The notes below the pieces were generated by a model. That model made no database searches, had not been told where the DNA came from, and saw only the letters and a program-made list of their open reading frames with translations. Below are positions 46,660 through 54,360 of a stretch of DNA of 64,000 nt, in pieces. Positions within the stretch are counted from its first letter, which is position 1, and each line of letters begins with the position of its first letter. The position numbers and the translations under genes were made by a program. The stretch covers positions 248,001 to 312,000 of the forward strand of contig NZ_BAABRO010000005.1 in assembly GCF_039545035.1 (NCBI RefSeq), read 5' to 3'. Source of the stretch: Novipirellula caenicola. Its GTDB lineage: Bacteria; Planctomycetota; Planctomycetia; Pirellulales; Pirellulaceae.

Positions 46660-46968
46660 ATGATGAAGCCCAATCCTCCCACCACGTCCCGCTCGTTGCC
46701 CACCGCTGCTTCGGCGGATGTTCCCACGTTTGGATGCGTCGTCTACGTTTCCACCCTTCCCGATGGACGCAAAAAAGGGCGAGTCGCCAACATCGAAGGG
46801 ATCGAGCAAATCGCGGGCAGCGAACGAGAACTGCTTCAGCGGATCGTGCCCACGTTCAAAAAAACGGTCAGCGATTATCTGGCCGCCGGCGAGTCCATTC
46901 CTTGGGTCGATCCCATGCCCGCAATCGCTGCCGACGAACAGAAACGATTTCTGCCAGTGCACCTGTAA
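46660..46968 (+). CDS. Small conserved-looking protein of unknown function
   Basis: About 102 aa from the ATG at 46660 or 46663. The first 25 residues are Pro/Thr/Ser-rich. The rest looks folded: FGCVVYVSTLPDGRKKGRVANIEGIEQIAGSERELLQ without signal peptide or membrane helix (quoted in part; it continues to RFLPVHL). It is divergent from the protease gene and 93 bp before the redoxin gene. No family was recognised. A cytoplasmic location is inferred. Confidence 0.55.
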   Translation: MMKPNPPTTSRSLPTAASADVPTFGCVVYVSTLPDGRKKGRVANIEGIEQIAGSERELLQRIVPTFKKTVSDYLAAGESIPWVDPMPAIAADEQKRFLPVHL

Positions 46969-47061
46969 GCGGCCATCGTCTCTGCGATTCGCGGGTCGCC
47001 TTTGCGGAACCAACTCGTTCATCCATCCACACTCTCTTTCTTTCCCACAGAAGCTTCTGCC

Positions 47062-47703
47062 ATGCCGCGTCTATTTTTGCACCTCACCTCCGCAGCCGCA
47101 TGGATCTTGTTGGCACTCTGCTACTCGACCGGGTTACTGAATGCAGGTGAATTCAACACCACGATCAACATCCATGATGACGCGCCGGCCTGGGCCAACT
47201 TGCCAGGCACCGACGATCAATTGCATTCGCTTGACGACCTAAAGGACAAGAAAGTCGTCGTGGTCGCATTCACCTGCAGCAGTTGTCCCTACGCGGTTGA
47301 CGCCGAAGACCGATTGATTGCAATGCAGCAAAAATTTGCAGCCTCAGAGGTGGCAGTTGTCGCAATCAATGTCAACAAGGTCGAAGAGGACCTGATGCCG
47401 GCGATGAAACAGCGAGCCAAAGAAAAGAAATTCAACTTCCCCTACCTCTTTGACGAATCGCAACAGATCGCCAAGGCGTTCGGAGCCAAATACACGCCTG
47501 AATTTTTTGTGCTCGATGAGAACCGCAAAATCGTCTACATGGGATCGCTGGACGATAGCCCCGATGGCAAAAACGTCACCGAGCCGCATGTGATTCGCGC
47601 CATCGAAGCGGTGCTGGCCGGCAATAAACCCACGATCACGGAAACGGTTCCGATCGGTTGCCGGATCCGCTTTGAACGGAACCTTCGCAATCGATCACGG
47701 TAG
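47062..47703 (+). CDS. Secreted redoxin / thioredoxin-like protein
   Basis: A 213-aa protein from ATG 47062, with a signal peptide (AAWILLALCYSTGLLNAG). The thioredoxin fold of the AhpC/TSA-redoxin type shows KKVVVVAFTCSSCPYA with a CxxC pair (Cys72, Cys75), then VAVVAINVNKVEED and the cis-Pro region AKYTPEFFVLDENRKIVYMG. It is likely a periplasmic thiol oxidoreductase or peroxiredoxin-like protein. The last 25 residues are variable. Many planctomycetes carry such stand-alone redoxins, and the substrate is unknown. Confidence 0.85.
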   Translation: MPRLFLHLTSAAAWILLALCYSTGLLNAGEFNTTINIHDDAPAWANLPGTDDQLHSLDDLKDKKVVVVAFTCSSCPYAVDAEDRLIAMQQKFAASEVAVVAINVNKVEEDLMPAMKQRAKEKKFNFPYLFDESQQIAKAFGAKYTPEFFVLDENRKIVYMGSLDDSPDGKNVTEPHVIRAIEAVLAGNKPTITETVPIGCRIRFERNLRNRSR

Positions 47704-47798
47704 CGTTCACGCTTAGCAAGCGTCGTGATTCAAGCTAGCGCGTCGCCATTGCGATCCCAAAGCGACGCGTAGGTTTTAAAACTGCGTGATTGTCTTTA

Positions 47799-47881
47799 GG
47801 GGCAAAGCCCCGCACGTTTACCCAGCCCAGCCCCAACGGGCTGGGACCGAGAAAACCAATGAATGGAAGGGCCAACGGCCC
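47799..47881. repeat. Cluster of three short GC-rich palindromes (REP-like)
   Basis: Three hairpins follow each other in the 356-bp gap: GGGGC-aaa-GCCCC (47799-47811), CCCAGCCC-caac-GGGCTGGG (47826-47845) and GGGCC-aac-GGCCC (47869-47881). They lie between the convergent redoxin and PQQ-repeat genes. They may act as terminators or be REP-type dispersed repeats. The rest of the gap (47704-48059) shows no gene. Confidence 0.6.
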
Positions 47882-48059
47882 GGCCGTTTGCTCGGATTCA
47901 TATAGAGTGGCTAGGCAAATTGATGGACCTTTGGCCCCGGGAAACATCTAAAAACGCAACTTTAAAACGCGTGAGCGGGGGAGCTTCCGTAACTACAAGC
48001 TTGCCCACGACAGGGAAACTGAATTCCGTCATGATCGCGGAGCGATCAACGACATTGGA

Positions 48060-49316
48060 TTACTTTGCGATGCTGTACAGTGCTGACTTGCTTCGCAGGA
48101 TCAATTGGTCGTCCACCACCGCAGGCGATGCCATGAACCCATCACCGAGTTCTGTTTCCGCCAGCACCTCAAATTCACGCCCAGCCTTTAGCGTCGTAAT
48201 CACGCCTTCGATGCTGAACAAATAGATTCGGCCGCTGGCATAAATCGGCGATGCCGCGTACGAACCGCCGGCGCGTTTTTGCCAAACCATCTTTCCATCT
48301 TCGAGCTCGCGGCAAGTCACAATCCCGTCGTCCGTAACCATATAGACCAATCCATCGACGACAATCGGTGACGATTTCTTGGCGACACTTTTGGTCGAAT
48401 TCCATGCGACGTGAGTCTTGGTGACGTTGCCGGTCCCATCCGGCCGCACCGCCACGATGCCGCCCATGCCGTTGGTGATCAACACCAATCCATTGACGTA
48501 GATCGGTCGCGCCGACGCATTCATGCCATCGTGGTAAACCGTCCACAACGGCTTGCCGGTTTGCGGGTCATACGCGATCGTCGCCACGGCACTGGGATAG
48601 ACCAATTGCTCTTGGTCACCGACGCGGATCACTTCAGCCGTTCCATACGCCTTCATCCGGTCGCCGACATCGGTGCCATAATCAATTTCGCGTTTTGATT
48701 GCCACACGGTGTCGCCGGTATCTTTGTCAAACGCCACGACAAACTGGACGTCCACACCATCAAAGGCGACAAACAGTTTTCCTTCATGCAAAATCGGTGA
48801 CGATGCGGGGCCACGAAAATGGTCACACTTCAAATCGTGGCGTCGCCAGATCACTGACGCATCGGACGTATCGACACAAACGGTGCCATAGCTGCCGAAA
48901 TGAGCGTACAGACGTCCCGCTTCGATCGCAGGCGTCGGCGATGCATAGCTGTTCATCGGATGACAAAACTCGGGCGTTTCGTTTTCGATCACAACCACAT
49001 CATGCAGCACCTTGCCGGTTGTCCGCTGCACGCAAACAACGGACATCTGTTTGCCGTCATCCGACGCGTTGGTCAACCAAATCGCGTCACCCCAAACCAC
49101 TGGCGAAGACCAAGCTTTTCCATGAATCGCCGTTTTCCACTGAACGACCGAAGCATCAATTGCGGTGGGCAGATCCGCGTCATCGGCGCGACCGTCTCCG
49201 TGCTCCCCTCGAAATTCGGGCCACGTGACCACTTCCGCGACCAACGTCGATGTGAAAGCAAGTTGGGCGAACACCAAAACCACAACGGCGACGTAACTGA
49301 AAATGCGAACGATCAT
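48060..49316 (-). CDS. Secreted PQQ-like beta-propeller repeat protein
   Basis: A 418-aa protein with a signal peptide (VAVVVLVFAQLAFTSTLVA). PWEFRGEHGDGRA-like start of the mature chain (WPEFRGEHGDG) and repeated blade motifs such as AWSSPVVWGDAIWLTNA, TGKVLHDVVV, SPIVVDGLVYMVTDDG and ASPIYASGRIYLFS are typical of PQQ_2/BamB-like propellers of planctomycetes. Tryptophan-docking motifs of PQQ enzymes are poorly kept, so it is more likely a structural or binding protein than a dehydrogenase. It is convergent with the redoxin gene. Confidence 0.85.
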   Translation of the reverse strand: MIVRIFSYVAVVVLVFAQLAFTSTLVAEVVTWPEFRGEHGDGRADDADLPTAIDASVVQWKTAIHGKAWSSPVVWGDAIWLTNASDDGKQMSVVCVQRTTGKVLHDVVVIENETPEFCHPMNSYASPTPAIEAGRLYAHFGSYGTVCVDTSDASVIWRRHDLKCDHFRGPASSPILHEGKLFVAFDGVDVQFVVAFDKDTGDTVWQSKREIDYGTDVGDRMKAYGTAEVIRVGDQEQLVYPSAVATIAYDPQTGKPLWTVYHDGMNASARPIYVNGLVLITNGMGGIVAVRPDGTGNVTKTHVAWNSTKSVAKKSSPIVVDGLVYMVTDDGIVTCRELEDGKMVWQKRAGGSYAASPIYASGRIYLFSIEGVITTLKAGREFEVLAETELGDGFMASPAVVDDQLILRSKSALYSIAK

Positions 49317-49720
49317 GGAAAATATTGCCTCTTTGTTGAAGTCCAGGCTGAACCTGCGGAAACCGATTCAAGGTGAGACTTCAGCAAGACCTCGAAAACA
49401 AAAACTTGACGGAGCCCTAGTCTAGCCGAACCAAGACGAGTTGTCCGCAAACCGCGAAAGTGGGCAAAAAAGACGTGTCTCCATCAACGTTCCCCTCCCC
49501 GATGCCCTCGAGCCCCACGGGTTTCGAGCCTCCGGCCAATGCCCCGAATGAGCGGCAATCTCCCGTCTGCGGCGGGCGAAAAACTTCTGAGAACCTGCGC
49601 TGGCGTTTCACCCAATCTAAACAAGCGTTCTCTAATATCTCGGGCAAGTGGAAATGGTGATGCCTTCTCACCAGAGAAAGCGTTCACACGCAATGCTCCT
49701 CCGTAAAACAGGACAATGGC
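49317..49720. other. Intergenic stretch without a recognised gene
   Basis: About 400 bases between divergent genes (PQQ-repeat protein and the phosphoesterase). It must hold promoters for both sides. I looked for Pho-box-like TGTCAT direct repeats ahead of the lipid operon and saw none. Open frames here have no recognisable features. Confidence 0.4.
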
Positions 49721-50566
49721 ATGGACGTAGCCAATGCGACACCGGTGCGGACACTATTGGTAAGTGACGTTCACCTAGGGTGCAAGCATTCGCAGTCTCG
49801 CAAATTCCTTACGTTCCTTCGTCAATTCAAGCCCGAGTCGCTCTACATCGTTGGCGATTTCATTGACACGTGGAAGATCAATACCGGTTGGTATTGGCCG
49901 CGTGATTGTGACGAGATCATTTCGCATCTGGTCAATTTGTCCCAACAGGGCACAAAGATTCACTACATCCCCGGCAACCACGATTCCTTCTTGAGGAATC
50001 CGGCACTGCGAGCGTTCTTGCCAACCGACCTGCCGAAATTCGAAGTCGACAACGAATTTGTTTTTGAAACACTCGGCGGTTGGCGATTCCTCGTCACACA
50101 TGGTGATTTGTTCGACGTGTTTGAAACGCGAGCCCAATGGGCCTCGCGAGGCAGTTCGGTCTTTTACGATGCCTGCCTGAGTGCGAATTGGTGGTTCCAC
50201 CGCATCCTGCTTGGCGAAGACCGCAATCCCTACGGCATCTGTGCGATCTTGAAAGACCGCGTCAAACGATGTGTTCGTTTCATTAGCAGCTACGAAGCCA
50301 AGATCTTGCAACACGCTCGCCTGCGAGATTGTAACGGTGTGATCTGTGGCCACATCCACACCCCCGACATCGTGTCAAACGATTCCATGGTGTACTGCAA
50401 CACCGGTGACTGGGTGGAAAACTGTACCGCGTTGGTCGAGTCCAACGATGGACGTATCCACTTGCTACAGCGTTACGGCGAAGATGTGTTGCTGGATCTA
50501 CCGAACCGGAAACTGCCGCTGGAACCTTGCCTTGAAAACGTCATGGCGGAAGAGGTTGCCGCCTAA
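49721..50566 (+). CDS. plcP: LpxH/PlcP-type metallophosphoesterase, probable phospholipase C
   Basis: A 281-aa calcineurin-like phosphoesterase. Metal-binding motifs in order: SDVHLG (Asp, His), VGDFIDTW (GDxxD), PGNHD, VTHGD and CGHIHTPD (GHxH). This is the COG2908 group that includes LpxH (lipid A) and PlcP. PlcP cleaves the head group of phospholipids to give diacylglycerol when phosphate is low. The two following genes are btaA- and btaB-like and need diacylglycerol, so PlcP is preferred to LpxH. That choice rests on gene order, not on a diagnostic residue. Confidence 0.75.
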   Translation: MDVANATPVRTLLVSDVHLGCKHSQSRKFLTFLRQFKPESLYIVGDFIDTWKINTGWYWPRDCDEIISHLVNLSQQGTKIHYIPGNHDSFLRNPALRAFLPTDLPKFEVDNEFVFETLGGWRFLVTHGDLFDVFETRAQWASRGSSVFYDACLSANWWFHRILLGEDRNPYGICAILKDRVKRCVRFISSYEAKILQHARLRDCNGVICGHIHTPDIVSNDSMVYCNTGDWVENCTALVESNDGRIHLLQRYGEDVLLDLPNRKLPLEPCLENVMAEEVAA

Positions 50567-50609
50567 TCTCGCCTCGATCTCTAGATCTCGATTCGAAAGA
50601 GTTTTTTTG

Positions 50610-51845
50610 ATGGTTGCCCCAAAATGGTCCGAATGGATTGGACAAAAATGCTTTTCCGCGGTGCATCGACGAAACCTTGTCTACAACACCTGCTGGGAAG
50701 ACCCACGGATTGATCGCGAAGCACTCGCGTTGACTTCGGACGATTCCGTTTTGGTGATCACCTCGGCTGGTTGCAATGCACTGGACTATGCATTGCAGTC
50801 GCCGAAAAGCGTCTATGCCGTGGATATGAATCCGCTGCAAAACGCGCTATTGGAACTCAAGATCGCAGCGATCAAAACGATCGATTTTGACGACTTCTTT
50901 CAAGTCTTTGGACGTGGCCAACATTCCGATTGGAACGCCCTTTATCATGACGCGATTCGCCCAAAACTCGATCCTCAATACTGCACCGTATGGGATCGAC
51001 GCACCGACTTTTTTGACGGAAAGTCGAGTCGCAGCAGTTTCTATTTTCGTGGTACCAGCGGGCTGTTCGCGTGGATGATTAACGGCTATTTGAATCGATC
51101 ACCAGGTCTACGCGAATCAATCGAAACCATCCTGGCGGCCAAATCAGTTGAACAGCAACACGAAATCTATGACCAACACGAAATCAACCGGCGACTTTGG
51201 AACAAACCGCTTCGCTGGATACTGCGACGCGATACCACGATGGCGATGCTGGGGGTTCCTCGCAGTCAACGAAACCAACTGGACCAAGATTACCCAGGCG
51301 GGGTGAGCGGGTTCATTCAAGATCGCATTGAAACGGTATTCAAACGGATTCCACTGCGAGACAACTATTTTTGGCGTGTCTATCTGACCGGTCAATACAC
51401 GCCTCAGTGTTGTCCTGAATACCTTAAATCGCAAAACTTTGAGCAACTTAAAAAGGGGTTGGTCGACCGAGTCCATACTCAAACCGATACCGTCGAAGGC
51501 TTTCTATCGAAGCACGACCAACCGATTTCTCGCTTTGTGCTGCTCGATCACATGGATTGGCTCTACTCGCGGTATCCCGAGTTGTTAGCAAGTGAATGGC
51601 AGAGCATTGTCAATCGGGCGGCGGCCCGCAGCCGCGTGTTATGGCGAAGTGCGGCACTGGACGTTGATTTTGTCGATCCACTACGCGTCACCGCCGAAGG
51701 GCAATCGGTCCAGCTGGGTGAATTGCTGAACTATCAACACGACTTGGCCGGCGAGCTGCATGCCCGCGACCGCGTTCATACCTATGGCAGTTTCTACATC
51801 GCCGATCTCGCCGCCACGTCCAACGCCACAGGGGTTGCCGCATGA
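50610..51845 (+). CDS. btaA: S-adenosylmethionine:diacylglycerol 3-amino-3-carboxypropyltransferase (BtaA)
   Basis: The start is the ATG at 50610 (MVAPKWSEWIGQKCFSAVH); the longer frame upstream overlaps the phosphoesterase gene. It is 411 aa, the size of Rhodobacter BtaA. The N-terminal part reads LVYNTCWEDPRIDREAL, then VLVITSAGCNALDYAL and VYAVDMNPLQNALLELK, a SAM-binding pattern of the DUF3419/BtaA family. FVLLDHMDWL lies in the C-terminal half. It attaches the homoserine-forming group of SAM to diacylglycerol, the first step to betaine lipid DGTS. It overlaps btaB by 4 bp. Confidence 0.88.
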   Translation: MVAPKWSEWIGQKCFSAVHRRNLVYNTCWEDPRIDREALALTSDDSVLVITSAGCNALDYALQSPKSVYAVDMNPLQNALLELKIAAIKTIDFDDFFQVFGRGQHSDWNALYHDAIRPKLDPQYCTVWDRRTDFFDGKSSRSSFYFRGTSGLFAWMINGYLNRSPGLRESIETILAAKSVEQQHEIYDQHEINRRLWNKPLRWILRRDTTMAMLGVPRSQRNQLDQDYPGGVSGFIQDRIETVFKRIPLRDNYFWRVYLTGQYTPQCCPEYLKSQNFEQLKKGLVDRVHTQTDTVEGFLSKHDQPISRFVLLDHMDWLYSRYPELLASEWQSIVNRAAARSRVLWRSAALDVDFVDPLRVTAEGQSVQLGELLNYQHDLAGELHARDRVHTYGSFYIADLAATSNATGVAA

Positions 51846-52609
51846 GCCAGTCGCTGCCGCACGTTTCGTCAACGCCGTCGCGTCGGTCCGATTTACGAGT
51901 CCTTTGGCATTTGCTGTTTCACCGGGTGCGAGGTGAAACGCACGCCCAGCGACTCGAAAGCTTTTATGGCGGTCAAGCAACCGACTATGATTCGTTTCGC
52001 GAGCGGATGCTACATGGCCGCAACGAACTGATCTCGTGGATCGATTTCCCCCACGACGGCGTGTGGTTGGATATCGGTGCGGGAACAGGAACCAACTTGG
52101 CATTCGCTGGCGATCAAACGAAGCGACTTTGTAGCGTTCACCTGCTCGATCTCTCTCCCTCTCTGTTAAAGGTTGCGGACCAGCGGATTCACGATCTTGG
52201 CTGCGAAAATGCCAAGACCCATCTTGCCGATGCCACCACGTTTTCGCTGCCACCGGCGAGCGTGGATGTGATCACGCTGAGCTATTCGCTGACGATGATT
52301 CCCGACTGGTTTCAAACGCTCGCACTGGCTGAAGCGATGTTAAAACCGGGAGGGGTAATTGCGGTGGTCGATTTTTATGTCTCGCGAAAACATGCCACCA
52401 AAGGTCAGCGGCAGCATGGTTGGTTGCGGCGTGCATTTTGGACGCACTGGTTCGCCGCCGACAACGTGTTTCTCAGCAGCGATCACCTCGCGATGCTCCA
52501 CCGCCGGTTCACGACCGATCGCTGCGAAGAACGACTTGGCAAGGTCCCGTACCTACCGCTGCTGCAGGCCCCGTACTATCTGTTTCTAGGCCGCAAACCA
52601 ACCTCGTAG
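51842..52609 (+). CDS. btaB: Diacylglyceryl-homoserine N-methyltransferase (BtaB-like)
   Basis: A 255-aa class I SAM methyltransferase starting at ATG 51842, overlapping btaA. Motif I is VWLDIGAGTGTNLAF, followed by VHLLDLSPSLLKVADQRI. The DVITLSYSLTMIPDWFQTL region matches the BtaB/phospholipid methyltransferase group. It should add three methyl groups to the amino group of diacylglyceryl-homoserine to yield DGTS at the membrane. The coupling to btaA makes this assignment firm. Confidence 0.88.
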   Translation: MSQSLPHVSSTPSRRSDLRVLWHLLFHRVRGETHAQRLESFYGGQATDYDSFRERMLHGRNELISWIDFPHDGVWLDIGAGTGTNLAFAGDQTKRLCSVHLLDLSPSLLKVADQRIHDLGCENAKTHLADATTFSLPPASVDVITLSYSLTMIPDWFQTLALAEAMLKPGGVIAVVDFYVSRKHATKGQRQHGWLRRAFWTHWFAADNVFLSSDHLAMLHRRFTTDRCEERLGKVPYLPLLQAPYYLFLGRKPTS

Positions 52610-52621
52610 TTTGCCCCTTTC

Positions 52622-52696
52622 CCGTAGCGAAACTTGTCAAAAGTTTCGTCCGGTCCTCCCTGATTCCCCCGAAAGTCTTGACGACTTCCGCTACGG
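52622..52696. repeat. 75-bp palindromic element, copy 1 (complete)
   Basis: It is bounded by near-perfect terminal inverted repeats, CCGTAGCGAAA at the left and TTCCGCTACGG at the right (one mismatch). Inside are two smaller hairpins: CGAAACTT-gtcaa-AAGTTTCG and AAGTC-ttgac-GACTT. No coding content. It resembles a REP or MITE-like element. Two partial copies follow at 52738 and 52912. Confidence 0.75.
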
Positions 52697-52737
52697 AGAT
52701 GATCGCTTCTAGCGATCTCCCAATGGCGAACGCACTT

Positions 52738-52798
52738 CGTAGCGAAACTTGTCAAAAGTTTCGTCCAGTCCTCCCTGATTCCCTCGAAAGTCTTGACG
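52738..52798. repeat. Copy 2 of the 75-bp element (right end missing)
   Basis: It begins CGTAGCGAAACTTGTCAAAA like copy 1 and matches it closely up to CTTGACG, where it stops; the right terminal repeat is absent. Confidence 0.75.
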
Positions 52799-52841
52799 GG
52801 CTGTTGATTTAGTGACGTTCCGTGCGGCAGGGGTGTATGAT

Positions 52842-52887
52842 GGACTTCCTAGTCCGTCAATGGTGTATTGGACGGACTAGGAAGTCC
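52842..52887. repeat. Long hairpin with 17-bp perfect arms
   Basis: GGACTTCCTAGTCCGTC and GACGGACTAGGAAGTCC are perfect arms around a 12-base loop. It lies between truncated copies 2 and 3 of the neighbouring repeat, so it may have inserted there. It could also fold as a terminator for btaB or the convergent SDR gene, but there is no T tract. Confidence 0.75.
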
Positions 52888-52911
52888 GTCCTACGACTAA
52901 AACAACAAGCC

Positions 52912-52972
52912 GTCAAAAGTTTCGTCCGGTCCTCCCCGAGTCCTCGAAAGTCTTGACGACTTCCGCTACGGG
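52912..52972. repeat. Copy 3 of the 75-bp element (left end missing)
   Basis: It starts at GTCAAAAGTTTCG, inside the first hairpin of copy 1, and runs to the right terminal repeat CCGCTACG. The bases after it, through the stop codon region of the SDR gene, resemble the bases after copy 1. Confidence 0.75.
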
Positions 52973-52983
52973 GATGATCGCTT

Positions 52984-53946
52984 TTAGCGTTGTCCCCACT
53001 GGCGGACGTTCGGCAGATTTCGATACAACAACCACGTGTAAAAACGTCGAGGCAGCAGACATCGCAACCACGCGAACGCTACCGCATCCACACTGCCATA
53101 GACTCGCAGTGGGGGTGATTTAGATCTCGCAATGCGAGTCACCTTGCTTGCCACCGAGTCGGGAGTGGCAAGTGCTCGGCCCATCATCTTTGCAATGAAT
53201 TTTTCCATGTGGTGGTAGTGTTCATGATAGGGGTCACTGCAATCACTTGATGCCTTCGCACTCATCACCGTGTAAGGGACTTTCGCGAACGCATCGGATC
53301 GCATGAACCCCGGTTGCACCAGAGTCACGGAAACATTCCAAGGTTTCAATTCGTAGTAGAGTGCTTCACTGGCACCTTCCAAGGCAAATTTGGATGCCGA
53401 GTAAACCGACATCGTCGGCATCGCCATCATCCCGCCCACCGACGAGATATTGATGATCTTCCCGGATCGCCTCGCTCGCATCCCCGGCAACACACAGCGG
53501 ATCAGCTCCAGTGGCGAACGAAAGTTGATGTTCATCTGATGCAATCGCTCCGGCTCGGTCACATGTTCGACGCACGACCGATAGGCCACCCCGGCGTTGT
53601 TGACCAAAATGTCGACACCACCAAGCTTCTTGTCGATCTCTGCAACCAACTCGCATCGCTGGTTTGCATCGGTCACCTCCAATGATCGTATCCAAACCGT
53701 CTCGCTCGCATTGATTCCATGCGTTTTAAAGCGGGCCAACGAGGACTCACGAGCGGTCAAGACGATATAGTATTGCTGCGACTCTTGTTCGGCGATCAAT
53801 CGTCGCGCGAGCGCCAATCCCAGTCCCGCCGACGCTCCGGTGACCAGCACGACGCGGCGATGCTTGGTTGGACTTGCAAGAGGATAGCCAGCCGCTTCGG
53901 CTTTCGCACGAGCTCGCTCCAGCAACATCGCATCAGGCTTGTGCAT
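52984..53946 (-). CDS. Short-chain dehydrogenase/reductase
   Basis: A 320-aa classical SDR. The NAD(P)-binding loop is VTGASAGLGLALA (about residues 35-47), then VNNAGVAYRS, IINISSVGG with the catalytic Ser, and YSASKFALEG with the YxxxK pair. VQPGFMRSDAF follows. The C-terminal 100 residues include a basic, Trp-rich segment that could sit on the membrane (RCLLPRRFYTWLLYRNLP). It may act on a lipid or quinone-like substrate. It is convergent with the btaA/btaB operon. Its last codons lie in a stretch duplicated downstream. Confidence 0.88.
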   Translation of the reverse strand: MHKPDAMLLERARAKAEAAGYPLASPTKHRRVVLVTGASAGLGLALARRLIAEQESQQYYIVLTARESSLARFKTHGINASETVWIRSLEVTDANQRCELVAEIDKKLGGVDILVNNAGVAYRSCVEHVTEPERLHQMNINFRSPLELIRCVLPGMRARRSGKIINISSVGGMMAMPTMSVYSASKFALEGASEALYYELKPWNVSVTLVQPGFMRSDAFAKVPYTVMSAKASSDCSDPYHEHYHHMEKFIAKMMGRALATPDSVASKVTRIARSKSPPLRVYGSVDAVAFAWLRCLLPRRFYTWLLYRNLPNVRQWGQR

Positions 53947-54062
53947 CCCTTGTTTCCCAGCAGCGTTGATTTATGTCATCTGCTTTGGATGCCAACCGTT
54001 TAGCCTTAAAAGCACAACGCGGTGAAACATTTGAAAGAGGGAAAATGACGGCACTTCCGTTT

Positions 54063-54137
54063 CGTAGCTACGCTCGCCCGAGCGTGGATGATTGCCGCGC
54101 AAATACGAATCACCACCTTCTGGCGAAGGTAGCTACG
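54063..54137. repeat. Palindromic element with CGTAGCTACG ends
   Basis: CGTAGCTACGCTCGCC at the left is mirrored by GGCGAAGGTAGCTACG at the right (inner GCTCGCC against GGCGA), making a 75-bp element in the 414-bp gap before the helicase gene. The end sequence is itself a palindrome. It looks like a second family of REP/MITE-type repeats. The rest of the gap (53947-54360) shows no gene. Confidence 0.6.
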
Positions 54138-54360
54138 TAAAAATCCTTCCCAGCGTTACCCAAAGCAAATCCACCCAACGCATCTGCTATGCCAACCGAC
54201 CCAACCGAGCGAGCTCAGGGAAAATAGGTAGAGGTTATTGCGTCAAAACACGATCAAAACGCGTCTTCATGAGCGAATCGGTGCGATGAAGTCCCATGCG
54301 ACATCTGCACAGAAAGCAGGCGTACCGATGTCTTTTTGCCTCAATGACAAGCACCTCGCA

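Noticed and set aside
46587-47150. Open frame of 187 codons overlapping the small protein and redoxin genes
   Set aside because: Its composition is rich in Arg, Ser, His and Cys as expected for an out-of-frame shadow, while the other frames give a plausible small protein and a clear signal peptide.
52622-52972. CRISPR array for the three repeat copies
   Set aside because: Copies are unequal, truncated and palindromic throughout, and spacers differ greatly in length.
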